Assembly (NCBI GenBank): GCA_965217095.1 | Contig: OZ244235.1 | Span: 4,836,001 to 4,900,000, forward strand | DNA length: 64,000 bases | Direction of reading: 5' to 3' | Source of the DNA: CAYNZV01 sp965217095 | GTDB taxonomy: Bacteria; Latescibacterota; UBA2968; UBA8231 | Shown: in pieces, positions 16,786-26,276 of the stretch | Layout of the letters: every line of letters begins with the position of its first letter | How positions within the stretch are numbered: position 1 is the first letter of the stretch | Notes under the pieces: generated by a model | The model's database searches: none | What the model was told of the DNA's origin: nothing | Seen by the model: only the letters and a program-made list of their open reading frames with translations | Position numbers and translations under genes: made by a program

Positions 16786-18189
16786 CTACCGAAAGAAGGT
16801 GGGATACGGTTTGTCTTCCGCCTCCCGCTTTACCAGTAGGGCAAGTTCCATCAGGTGGTAGTCGCCCCACATGGCGGACTCGCCGCAGGGTATCTTACGG
16901 CCTCGAGGAACGTAGTCCCATCCGTTTGGTCGATGGTATATGGCATGTAAGAGCAAGCCCTGATGTTTCGGGTCGGTAGAGAGGTAGGGTTGGTCTAACA
17001 ATGTTTCGGCGATGGTCAGGCCAGCGGAACGATACCGATGTCCATCAGCATTCTTTTTATTCAACAGGTAGTTGCCCAGCCGCAAATATCCTTGTGCGCA
17101 GATGGCTGCCGCAGAGCTATCGAGCGGCTCCACATCGTTGTGTGGATCTGATGGTTTCTGCGTTATCCGTCCGAACCTAAACGTGCCCGGCGCGCCAGTG
17201 TCCCAAAATGGGACTCCATCCACGAAGCTGTTGTCAAGGTGGAACTCCGCGGTCGCTCGCGCCGCCTTCTCCATTCTCTGAACTATTGAGCGTTTGGATC
17301 CGAACGGCTGCACTTCCACTGCTTGTATCTGCGCGAAGTATTCGAGCTGCTCGGCGTAGCCGCACAAGATCCATGCCAGGCCCCGAGTCCAGGTTGAAAA
17401 GGGAGAGTACCCCTGTTGGGTACTCGGACATCTATATTGGCCATCTGCCACGTTGAATATGGACTCGTGGGCGACCCTCCCCGGAATGTCGAATGAATCG
17501 CGGCCGTCGCCATAGTAGACGTTGAAGCGAGAGGTGGTATCTGCATGTTCAATCAGCCGGCCAAGCAAGCTGACCCTTTCGTCCCCTTCTGCCATGAGGA
17601 CGTGACCCAGCTGATGCGCCAATCCCAGTACGCGGAGGGAACGGAGGGTATCCGAGAACAGTGACTGGGGTCCGTTGAATGAATGGATGTACCCACTGCC
17701 ATAGGCCGTTTTCGTCCAACGGGAAGCCTGGACTGCGCCTGACACCTTGATAGCCAGCTCGTAGAGATCCAACTCTCGTTGGTTGAACGGTATGCGGCCT
17801 TCCAACATGAGGCGCTTCAGGTTTCCATAAGTCGACATGTTGTTAAAGCCATGGTCGTGAACGCCAACATGGGACACGTGCGCGGCCATCTGCTTTACCG
17901 TCAGTTCCCGGCCCATATCTAGGAACTTGGTGTCTTCCGTCTTGGTGGCTATGTCGAACTGAAGCAGGGCGCTGCCGTACTGAAAACCCTGAGTCCACTC
18001 GGTCCACCCCCGCGTCGTGTACTTGCCCCGCTCCGTAAAGACCGGAGTGCCCTTGGCGGAATTCCAACGATGGTTCAATTCGTGAATCTTGCCGGCACTA
18101 AGTCCCAGAAAACGGTCAATTTTCGGGCGCAATTTGGACGCCGTCAAGCGAGTTGCGATGCGCAAGGTGGCTTGTCCTTTCAGTTGCAA
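16786..18189 (-). CDS. Glycoside hydrolase family 88 (unsaturated glucuronyl hydrolase-like)
   Basis: Predicted to hydrate and release 4,5-unsaturated uronic acids from oligosaccharides produced by polysaccharide lyases. The (alpha/alpha)6-barrel family features are visible: HVGVHDHGFN with a likely catalytic Asp near 112, FNVYYGDGRDSFD for the second acidic site, the strongly conserved QQGYSPFSTWTRGLAW, and the late MWGDYHLMELALL. The 467-residue length is somewhat longer than UGL enzymes. No signal peptide is clear, so it is probably cytoplasmic. The start is uncertain: TTG 18189, or a TTG at 18165 preceded by AAAGGA. It leads the minus-strand run with the epimerase, methyltransferase, GT2 and hydrolase genes, an odd place for a degradative enzyme. 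Confidence 0.78.
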   Translation of the reverse strand: MQLKGQATLRIATRLTASKLRPKIDRFLGLSAGKIHELNHRWNSAKGTPVFTERGKYTTRGWTEWTQGFQYGSALLQFDIATKTEDTKFLDMGRELTVKQMAAHVSHVGVHDHGFNNMSTYGNLKRLMLEGRIPFNQRELDLYELAIKVSGAVQASRWTKTAYGSGYIHSFNGPQSLFSDTLRSLRVLGLAHQLGHVLMAEGDERVSLLGRLIEHADTTSRFNVYYGDGRDSFDIPGRVAHESIFNVADGQYRCPSTQQGYSPFSTWTRGLAWILCGYAEQLEYFAQIQAVEVQPFGSKRSIVQRMEKAARATAEFHLDNSFVDGVPFWDTGAPGTFRFGRITQKPSDPHNDVEPLDSSAAAICAQGYLRLGNYLLNKKNADGHRYRSAGLTIAETLLDQPYLSTDPKHQGLLLHAIYHRPNGWDYVPRGRKIPCGESAMWGDYHLMELALLVKREAEDKPYPTFFR

Positions 18190-18300
18190 ATTTCGCGAAG
18201 ATAATATCCTCGCGCCTATGTTGGGTCAACCAGATCGAACATGAGGACATTGACGATTTGCTGGAGACAGTACGGCGTTTTCGCTACTTTACCGACACCA

Positions 18301-20691
18301 ATGCCGCATCTCAACAACAGGGTCCTTACCTCCAACGTATTCCTTGCCACCACGCTGCTCGCAGGCACAATACTTCGCCTGACGGGATTCACCCGGGGAA
18401 CAAGCGGTTTCTCCGAAGATGTCCTGAATACCGGCGCAGGCAGCTTCTATCGCTTCCATCCCGACGAGGAGCTCGTAATTGGCGGGGCCTTGGTCCCGTT
18501 CGACTGGCTGACTCCTCCCTTTACCGTTTACGGAATCCTTCCGACTCATCTTCTACGACTCTGCCTTTACGTTCTGGGCGGGATTTTTGATTGGCCGCAC
18601 CTCGATCTTGGCGACCCCGAGAGCGCGCGTCGTATCTATTACGTAGCACGAGGGCTTGCCATCCTCTTTTCTCTGGGCACGATGGTGCTGGTTTGGGTCA
18701 TTGCAAGAAGAAACATGGGGAGTCTACAAGCCAACTTGGCGCTCGCAATTGTTGCGTACGCGCCAGGAGCGGTGCAACAAGCACATTTTTTCATCGTCGA
18801 CGGTCTGTTCGTGTTCGCAGCCATGGCGGCACTCGGTTCGATTATCGAGGCGGCGAAAACGAGAGATGCCATCTGGTTTGCCATTAGTGGATTGATGATA
18901 GGGGTCTCGATTACCGTTCGCATGAACGGGGTCGCGCTGGCGGCGGGATTCTCGCGCCAGGAAGCCGAAGAGCCGCGTTGGCGAAATTGGCAGTCGCCGC
19001 CGTCGTTGCTCTATCCACGGTGATCCTGGTGCAGCCCAATCTGGTTGTTCGGCCGGACCTTCTGTTTCTCGCCAATGTTCCCAAGGATTTCAGCCTCGCC
19101 GTCCAGTTTGCGCGCGGAGAGATTCTTCAACCCTGGAACCTGATCGATTACCACGCCCTGCCGTATGTCTACCACTGGACGGATCTGTTGCCCCTGGCAG
19201 TTGGTACAGTTGCCACGGGATTCGGAGCGATTTCAGTTATTCATGGGGCGAGAGTCGGTGGAAGTGCGCACCTGGCTCTTTTCATGTGGCTGGTTCTTTA
19301 TTTCCTGCAGTTCGGCGGTTTGCTGGCAAAATCGGTGCGCTACGTCCTGCCGATGGTTCCGGTTATCGCCATTCTGAGCGCCGACCTATTGGCACGTATT
19401 CGGTCAAAGCGACAACTGCTGGGCGTCCCGTTGATGGCAGTGGTAATCTTGCCTACTGCGGTGGCGGGGATCTCCTTCGGACGCGTGTATACCGAGATAG
19501 ACAGTCGTCTACTGGCGGCCCGTTGGATCGAACGGAAGGTTCCCTCGGGAAACTCAGTGGGCGTGGAAGGGGGTGGTTTTCCTTGGCATGGCCTCTTGAG
19601 CGAAACCCGGATCGAGAAAACCTGGCTCGATCTGCCGCAGATTTTCTACACCTCCCCCTATCTGCTCTGCGGCAACCGATTGGATCTCCTGCGCCAGCGC
19701 CTGGTGAAGATGGACTTCCTCGCTCTTGTCGATGCCAACCGGATGGCTCAGTACCGCGCTGTGCCGGACCTCTTTCCCGTGGTTGCTGGCTTCTACGAAA
19801 GGCTGATTGATGAACGGTTGGGGTTCGAGCTCGTGAAACGGTACAAGGTGAGCCCCGGTCTCTTCGGGATGCGATTCGACGACAGCGGGTCCGAACCCTC
19901 GTTTATTGGTTACGATCATCCAGCCGTTCTAATCTATACCGCTGACAGAATCAGGATGGACGCAGCCCTGGAAAATTGGCGACATGAGTTGCTCAACAAT
20001 GACAACTGTTCCGACAAACTGTTACTTGCAGCTGCCAACGATCTCAGGAGCGGGAACTACGATTCGGCCAGACTGAGGGTTGCCGACACCCTGGGCAAGT
20101 TTCCCCACGCCAAAACGGCGTATCTACTCAAAGCGGAGATCCACGCGATTCAAGGCAGGAATGCCGCTAGCGTGGCGGCAAAGCAGCAGTACGAGCCTGA
20201 GAGCGGAGCTGGTGGAACCCTCCACGCTTCGAACCACGGAACCATCCATCTTATTCCCGGATCTTCCGCGCTAACCCTGGTGGAGCTCGGCCTGGAGGAG
20301 CTGGCCGTGCGGATTCTCGAGGAAGGCATTGAAGGTGTCCACAGGTACGACGAGGATGTGGCGAAAGCTATGGCGTTGTCCTACTCCGAGGTGGCGAGGA
20401 TGCTGTTCGAGAAACGCCGGTTGAAGGAGATGGAAAAAGCCCTGAATCTTTCCCTGCGGATTCATCCGACATCGGCCCCGCTGAATGTTCTTGGAACCTT
20501 GGCCTATGGAAATGGTAAGACGGCGGTTGCCATGGAGCATTGGAAACGATCGTTGGAAATCGAGGATATACAGCCCCAGATTCACGCTCTGCTGGGGAAG
20601 GCGCATCTCGATAAACCGGGAGATGCCACATCCGCGTATCACCATCTGGAGCGTGCCGTTCTGCAGGATTCCAACATGGCCTCCCAGCTAA
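18301..20691 (+). pseudogene. GT39-type glycosyltransferase with TPR tail (paralog B), frameshifted and cut by IS copy 2
   Basis: Closely similar in plan to the intact paralog at 22340: HPDEE motif in the first loop (SFYRFHPDEELVIGG), many membrane segments, then TPR repeats. The first reading frame (ATG 18301) ends at 19023; the rest continues in another frame from about 18950. Compared with the intact paralog, roughly a dozen residues are missing around the switch, so a small deletion broke the frame. The 3' end is cut by the IS at 20692. Joining across the IS at the CTAA site restores SQLKPWLARARALSNKQ and a TGA at 22341-22343 that overlaps the next start codon. A ribosome restart could make the two halves separately, but loss of function is more likely. 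Confidence 0.82.
20688..20691. repeat. Target-site duplication, left flank of IS copy 2 (CTAA)
   Basis: CTAA precedes the left inverted repeat; the right flank (22296-22299) is TTAA, one base different. The position is confirmed because merging the flanks restores the reading frame of the interrupted gene. Confidence 0.7.
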
Positions 20692-22295
20692 CCTGAATTA
20701 TTCATAAAAATGCGGTGAGCCTCTGTACAACTGGTTGTTTTGCCCTACGTTAGGGTTACCCACAAACAACAACCAATCAAGAGGGCCACCGCAGATGGAA
20801 ACTTCGCAGATCGCGCTATCGTTTGCAAACATCTCGGGCAAAAAGATCGAAGCTGATTTTGACGGTGGCATGACCACCAGTGATGGGGGCGCCCTGCTTC
20901 TGCGACAAGCGGAAGCCCGCACCGGGATCGTCGACATCAAAGCTATATCGACCATACGTATACTGACCTCATCCGGCAGCGCGTATTCCAGATCGCCTGT
21001 GGCTACGAGGACGCCAATGACAGTGACGACCTGCGTTGCGATCCGGGTCTGAAAACCGCGTGCGACCGTCTGCCTCTGACGGGAGACGATTTGGCCAGTC
21101 AACCAACCATGTCTCGTTTGGAAAACAGTGTCAGCCGCTCGGATCTGTATCGCATCGGGCTCGCTTTGCTGGAAATATTCATCGAGTCTTACGACCAGCC
21201 GCCCAAGAAGCTCACCATCGACATCGACGACACGGACGATCCGGCACACGGCGCCCAGCAACTGACGTTGTTCCATGCCTACTATGACGAGTATTGCTAC
21301 CTTCCGGTCCATCTCTACGAAGGGGAGTCGGGCAAATTGATCACGACGCTGCTGCGACCCGGTCGTAGAATGCGAGGCCGAGAGGCGGCAGCCATCCTCA
21401 AACGCGTGTTGGATCATTTGATCATGGTGTGGCCGAAGACGAAGATCACCTTACGAGGCGACTCACACTTCAGCACCCCTGAGGTGCACGACCTGTGCGA
21501 CGGATACGGTATTGATTTCATTCTGGGACAGGCGATCAACAACAAGCTCAAGGCACTCGGCGAACCGCTGATGGAGCTGGTGGCGGCGCTGGCCGAGCAG
21601 AGCGATGAACCGGTGCGGCTTTTTGACCGCTTCGAGTATCAGGCCAAGAGCTGGCCCCGACCGCGCCAGATTATCTACAAGGCCGAGATCACACAAGGCA
21701 AAGCCAACCCGCGCTTCGTGGTGACCAATATCCGCAACCGCACTCCCGAGTTTCTGTATGAGGAGATCTACTGCGCTCGTGGGCGGTCGGAAGGCTTCAT
21801 CAAGAATCACAAGACCTACCTGCAGTCCGACCGCACCTCCTGCCACCGCTTCTCGGCCAACCAATTTCGCCTCTTCCTGCACAGCGCGGCCTACGTGCTG
21901 CTGCACACGATCCAACAGATTGGCATGCGCGGCACCCAATGGACGACGTCCAACTTTAACACGATCCAACTCCGGGTGCTCAAAATCGGCGCCCGCGTGC
22001 GGGAGCAAGCCACCAAGGTCCGTTTTCACTTTCCGACGTCATACCCGCTCAAGGATCTGATGCGCACCGTCGTCCTCAACCTCGACACCTCATGATGCTT
22101 TGCGATGTCCCACTACATCCACGCACACGATCCACCAAGGGACCCGACTGTCCCAATGACATCCAAAAGAGGCTCAGATCTCCCAGACAACACCTCGACG
22201 ACCGACAGCACTCGATCAACCCGCTACCAAAACGTCCAGCCATTGACCAGCGCACCGAATTCGTTCGCTTGGTGCGGATTCATGAATTATTCAGG
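20692..22295 (+). mobile_element. IS1380-family insertion sequence, copy 2 (transposase-defective)
   Basis: A 1604-bp element nearly identical to the copy at 4023, in the same orientation and with the same terminal repeats (left CCTGAATTATTCATAAAA; the right end read inward is CCTGAATAATTCATGAAT, one base off). It lies in the last codons of GT39 paralog B and its first bases supply a TGA stop (20694-20696) for that gene. The transposase frame is broken by a 31-bp deletion. Together with copy 1 it brackets about 15 kb in direct orientation. Confidence 0.92.
20795..22095 (+). pseudogene. IS1380-family transposase, frameshifted (copy 2)
   Basis: It begins like copy 1 (METSQIALSFANISGKKIEADF) but after GIVD the frame shifts: 31 bp corresponding to copy 1 positions 4263-4293 are missing, exactly between two CGAC tetranucleotides. 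The first frame ends at 21052; the remainder, including all DDE motifs (IDIDDTDDPAHG, LRGDSHFSTPEVHD, CARGRSEGF), is readable from 21091 in another frame. An internal start at 21091 could give a 334-residue protein lacking the N-terminal DNA-binding part, so it is unlikely to be active alone. Confidence 0.9.
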
Positions 22296-22299
22296 TTAA
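22296..22299. repeat. Target-site duplication, right flank of IS copy 2 (TTAA)
   Basis: TTAA follows the right inverted repeat and differs from the left flank CTAA at one base. Both are leucine codons in the frame of the interrupted gene. Confidence 0.65.
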
Positions 22300-22339
22300 A
22301 GCCCTGGCTCGCCCGCGCAAGGGCGCTTTCCAACAAGCA

Positions 22340-24748
22340 GTGAACCGCAAACCGTACTGGTCTCTCGTCGCTGTCGTCGCCTTGACACTGGGGGGCGCAG
22401 CCCGCTTCAACGGGATTGACCGGGACCGAAGCGACTTTCTGTTGCCGGAGCGCGCTGCTCCGGGAGTAGGCGAGGAGTTCTACGAATTCCACCCAGACGA
22501 AGAAACCCTCGTTCATGCCGCTATCCAGCTGGAAACACCGCTGCGCCCACCGACTACCTCCTACGGATTGTTGCCTATCTATCTGGCGCGCGGAATCGTC
22601 GAAGCTCTTTCGATGGCGTACGACGTCGATCTCGGTGAACTGCGTGCCTCTCCTATAAGACCCCGTCTTTTCATGGCCGTAAGATTCTTTTCGGCCGGCC
22701 TTTCGATACTGTGCCTGATAGGCATGTGGCTCTTGGCCAGAGCGTATTTCAGCAGCGCCGTTGCGGCTCTCTCCACCGCCCTACTCGCGGCATTCCCCAT
22801 AGCCATTCAGCTCGCCCACTATTACACCGTCGACGGCGTCTTCACCTTGCTGGTTGTGGTTAGCACCGCCTGCTTTATCAAAACCCTCCGGACCTACCGC
22901 TACGACCTCTACGTTCTAAGCGGTATCTGTGTCGGTTTAACAGCGGCTGTCCGTCTCAATGGACTACTGCTGTTCCCGACCCTGATAGTTGCCCATTGCG
23001 CCTTCGGCACCGCCGAGAGGTCGCTCGTATCATGGTTGAGACAGGCGGCTGCTCCCAGGTTGTGGTGTGCCGGCCTCGCAGCGCTGGCAACCCTCATCGT
23101 GTTGCAACCGTATCTGCTGGTTCAACCCGAGTTGATGATGCGGGCGGAATCTTCAAATGACTTCGGGTTCTCAGCGCTGGTCGCCGGCGGAGGAATATTG
23201 CGTCCGTGGTCTTTGTTCGATATCTCAACACCTCCTTTTATCCACTATCTTGCCAGTCTCATCCCTCTGGCCGCCGGTTGGCCGATGGCGGCGCTTCTGG
23301 TTCCGGCGATCATCCACGGTTTGTGGCGGCGCTCGTTGTCGAGGACGGTCTGTGTGACATGGCTGCTGTTGTATTTTGCGACGATCGGTGGACAACACAC
23401 AAAACACGTGCGTTATCTACTGCCCATGTTGCCGGCGGCATCCTTGCTGATAGCAGATTTCTGTGTCGCCTTCTACCGCACGTTGCGCTCCACCGGCCTC
23501 CGGATGTTCGCGTTCTCCGCTATTGCCGTATTCATCGGTTATACATCCCTGTACGGCGCCGCGTTCGCGACGATCTATTCCACGGAGGACAGTCGCATCG
23601 CAGCCGGCCGGTGGGTGGATGAAAACGTGCCCGCCGGAACTACGATTGGCCTCGAACGAGGCGGATTCTCTGTCCGGTCAACCATCAGTAGCACCCGGTA
23701 TCACCACGAGCTGATTGAAACCGGATTCCATTTTGGCACGCGGGGGTATCTGAGTTGCCGCGCAGCCACGCGCGTGCTCGAAGAGAGATTGCAGAAAGTG
23801 GACTTTCTAGTGATCGCTCAAGAGAATCGCAGCTGGCAGTTTCAGGCCGCAAGCGATCTCTACCCGGCGCTCGCGAGTTTCTACGAAGATCTCACCATCG
23901 GGATCTTGGGGTTCGAGCCGGTCCAGCGCTTTAAGCAGGAGCCTTTTCTCTTTGGTCTTGGGTTCGGGGAGCGTCGGTCCGATCCGTCCTTCACCGGATA
24001 CGACCATCCCACGGTTTCGATATTCCGCAAAGCCAGCATCTTCCCCGAGCAGTTCGCTGCCTGGCAGAGCAAGCTATTTCAAGGACGGGGATGTGTGGAC
24101 AAAACGTTCGAGGGGGCGGTTGAGGCTCTTAGGAAAAACCAATTGGATCGGGTCGAACATGTGGTCTCCAGAATCCGGCAGCGCAATCCTGAAGCCCTCT
24201 ATGTTCTACTCCTGCTAGCCGAAGCCATGAATCGGTGGGGAAAGTCCGACATGGAAGACCAAGCACTGGAAGCGTTCATGCGGGGTTACAGCGATCGCTC
24301 TCGAGCGTTGTATCTGTTGCCATGGGCGACGGCTTCAAGCTATTTGACTGTTGGGCTCGAGGACCTGGCGCTGAGCGCCCTACGGGACGGAGTGCACAAA
24401 TCCGCCTTTGTGGAAGACGCAGATCGGCGCAAGATGGCCAGCTCCTACATCGACCTAGCCAACCGGCTGTACCTCCAGCACGAGATCGTATCGGCAGAAC
24501 AGGTTTATCAATTGTCCAACAGGATCACGCCGGAGGCAGCGGCACACAACGCCCTGGCATTGATCGCCTACAATCGAAGCCATTTTTCAAGCGCCGCCAA
24601 CCACTGGCGGGAATCTCTAGAACTCGAAGGGACGCAGGCCGGCGTGCACAGCTACCTGGCCGAGCTCATGAGGCATCAACTCGGCGATCCGGACAAAGCC
24701 AGATTTCATCTGCAACGCGCAGCAGAATTGAATCCCGATAACCTGTAA
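22340..24748 (+). CDS. GT39-type membrane glycosyltransferase with C-terminal TPR repeats (paralog C, intact)
   Basis: An 802-residue protein, the only intact long member of the B/C pair. The start is GTG 22340 (MNRKPYWSLVAVVALTLGG); this GTG overlaps the TGA of the gene interrupted by IS copy 2, so the two were translationally coupled before the insertion. The first loop holds EFHPDEETL, matching the acidic motif of GT-C enzymes that use polyprenyl-phosphate sugars. About eleven membrane segments occupy roughly residues 5-420, a periplasmic domain follows, and TPR-like helices fill about 590-800 (for example YQLSNRITPEAAAHNALALI and DPDKARFHLQRAAELNPDN). The donor may be made by the GT2 enzyme at 14251. 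Acceptor unknown. Confidence 0.8.
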   Translation: MNRKPYWSLVAVVALTLGGAARFNGIDRDRSDFLLPERAAPGVGEEFYEFHPDEETLVHAAIQLETPLRPPTTSYGLLPIYLARGIVEALSMAYDVDLGELRASPIRPRLFMAVRFFSAGLSILCLIGMWLLARAYFSSAVAALSTALLAAFPIAIQLAHYYTVDGVFTLLVVVSTACFIKTLRTYRYDLYVLSGICVGLTAAVRLNGLLLFPTLIVAHCAFGTAERSLVSWLRQAAAPRLWCAGLAALATLIVLQPYLLVQPELMMRAESSNDFGFSALVAGGGILRPWSLFDISTPPFIHYLASLIPLAAGWPMAALLVPAIIHGLWRRSLSRTVCVTWLLLYFATIGGQHTKHVRYLLPMLPAASLLIADFCVAFYRTLRSTGLRMFAFSAIAVFIGYTSLYGAAFATIYSTEDSRIAAGRWVDENVPAGTTIGLERGGFSVRSTISSTRYHHELIETGFHFGTRGYLSCRAATRVLEERLQKVDFLVIAQENRSWQFQAASDLYPALASFYEDLTIGILGFEPVQRFKQEPFLFGLGFGERRSDPSFTGYDHPTVSIFRKASIFPEQFAAWQSKLFQGRGCVDKTFEGAVEALRKNQLDRVEHVVSRIRQRNPEALYVLLLLAEAMNRWGKSDMEDQALEAFMRGYSDRSRALYLLPWATASSYLTVGLEDLALSALRDGVHKSAFVEDADRRKMASSYIDLANRLYLQHEIVSAEQVYQLSNRITPEAAAHNALALIAYNRSHFSSAANHWRESLELEGTQAGVHSYLAELMRHQLGDPDKARFHLQRAAELNPDNL

Positions 24749-24764
24749 CCAGTACGGAGGGAAC

Positions 24765-25193
24765 ATGGCCAGCTACTATCTGTGGATGAAAGCTGTTCAC
24801 ATAATATCCATTCTCGTTTGGATGGGTGGATTGTTGATTTTCCCCTGGGTTTTGTTTTACCAGGCTCGGGAGTCCAGCAGCGAAACGTTTGCCGCTTTTG
24901 GAAGGACGGCGATGCGTGGGATCATCAACCCGGCGGCCGTGCTGGCGCTGGTAACGGGTGTGTTACTGATAGTTGTCACCGGCGCAGGAGCACCCGGTTC
25001 TGGTGCTTGGATGCACCTCAAGATCGTGTTAATCCTCATGATCGGAGCCATACACGGAATACTCTCCAAACATCGCAAGCTTTGCGAACGGGGTGAAGCG
25101 ACTAAATCGCCAGCTTATTTCCGGGCACTCTTCTCTATCTTATTGGTGTTGGCCATCGCGGTGGTATTTACCGTCGTCATGAAGCCGTTCTAA
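24765..25193 (+). CDS. hemJ: HemJ-like protoporphyrinogen IX oxidase / CopD-family membrane protein
   Basis: A 142-residue protein with four membrane helices. The sequence YYLWMKAVHIISILVWMGGL (with His12), the INPAAVLALVTG stretch, HLKIVLILMIGAIHG (Lys86) and the ending VVMKPF follow the UPF0093/HemJ pattern, where a conserved His and Lys are needed for oxidising protoporphyrinogen IX in heme synthesis. A GGAGGG ribosome-binding site lies before ATG 24765. A generic CopD-like role cannot be excluded. It follows GT39 paralog C after 16 bp and precedes ftcD by 37 bp; no other heme genes are in view. Confidence 0.75.
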   Translation: MASYYLWMKAVHIISILVWMGGLLIFPWVLFYQARESSSETFAAFGRTAMRGIINPAAVLALVTGVLLIVVTGAGAPGSGAWMHLKIVLILMIGAIHGILSKHRKLCERGEATKSPAYFRALFSILLVLAIAVVFTVVMKPF

Positions 25194-25230
25194 CTTCGCT
25201 GCGCCAACCCCTCAGTTACAGAGGAGCGCA

Positions 25231-26262
25231 ATGGTCAGTCTGATCGAGTGTGTGCCCAACTTCAGTGAAGGGAGAGCGCATGGAAAAATACGGAGAATCG
25301 TCGATGCGCTTCTCAGCGATCCAAAGGTATCGCTCCTCGGGAGCGAACCAGGGGCCGGTGCCAACCGAACGGTAGTAACCATCGCCGCCCCACCCGGCGC
25401 GGTGGTGGATGCCGCGTTTCGCAGCATCGAAGCCGCCGCAGACTGCATCGACATGCGCCAACACCGCGGCGCTCACCAACGAATTGGGGCGACGGACGTA
25501 TGTCCCTTTGTCCCACTCGCAGACGCAACCATGGAAGACTGTGTATCCTTGGCGCGCGAATTGGGTGCTCGAGTCGGAGAAGAGCTCGGTATTTCAGTGT
25601 ATCTCTACGGTGAGGCTGCGACCCAAGCGGGACGTCGGAATCTCGCTGACCTACGTCGCGGTGAATACGAAGCCCTCGGGTCAAAACTGCAAACCGCAGA
25701 AGGTGCTCCGGACTTCGGACCGACCCAACTAAACCCAAAGGCCGGCGCAACCGCAATCGGGGCGCGCGATTTTCTCATCGCCTGGAACGTAAATCTCGAC
25801 AGTATGGACGCCGATCTCGCCGAGCGCATTGCGGCTCTGCTCCGGGAAAGCGGGGGACCGAAACGCGACCTTAACGGGATCGTGAGACGGGATGCCAGCG
25901 GTCGCCCGCTTCTCGTGCCCGGCAGGTTCAAGAGATTGCAGGGTAGGGGATGGTTTATACCGGAGTATGGCTGCGCCCAGATATCGTTCAACCTTCTGGA
26001 CTACCGCACTTCGAGTCTGGCCGATGTTTTCGAGGCCTGCTGCTCCGAAGCCGAGAAATTAGGATGTCGTGTTACCGGCAGCGAGCTGATCGGCCTGGCG
26101 CCGTTGGAGGCGTTGTTGATGGCGGGAAAGCGCTATGTCGGCGACTGCAACGACAAGACTCTGGTGGAAGCTGCTATCGCGGGGCTCGGCCTCGGTGTCC
26201 TGCGCCCCTTCAATCCGGACCGGCGAATTATCGAATATGCGTTGACGCCAGCGCCTCAATGA
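25231..26262 (+). CDS. ftcD: Glutamate formimidoyltransferase
   Basis: Transfers the formimino group of N-formimino-glutamate (from histidine breakdown) to tetrahydrofolate. The 343-residue protein covers the N- and C-subdomains of the transferase but has no cyclodeaminase domain. Motifs are IECVPNFSEGR near the start, HRGAHQRIGATDVCPF with catalytic His82, YLYGEAA and LNPKAGATAIGARDFLIAWN (given to length limit). The ribosome-binding site GAGGAG precedes the ATG at 25231. Histidine-degradation partners such as hutH/U/I are not in this window. Confidence 0.93.
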   Translation: MVSLIECVPNFSEGRAHGKIRRIVDALLSDPKVSLLGSEPGAGANRTVVTIAAPPGAVVDAAFRSIEAAADCIDMRQHRGAHQRIGATDVCPFVPLADATMEDCVSLARELGARVGEELGISVYLYGEAATQAGRRNLADLRRGEYEALGSKLQTAEGAPDFGPTQLNPKAGATAIGARDFLIAWNVNLDSMDADLAERIAALLRESGGPKRDLNGIVRRDASGRPLLVPGRFKRLQGRGWFIPEYGCAQISFNLLDYRTSSLADVFEACCSEAEKLGCRVTGSELIGLAPLEALLMAGKRYVGDCNDKTLVEAAIAGLGLGVLRPFNPDRRIIEYALTPAPQ

Positions 26263-26276
26263 CGCGGATTTTGGCG

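Noticed and set aside
4023..22295. Classic composite transposon made of the two IS copies
   Set aside because: The outer flanks (CTAG and TTAA) do not match and each IS has its own near-duplicate flanks, so independent insertion is at least as likely.
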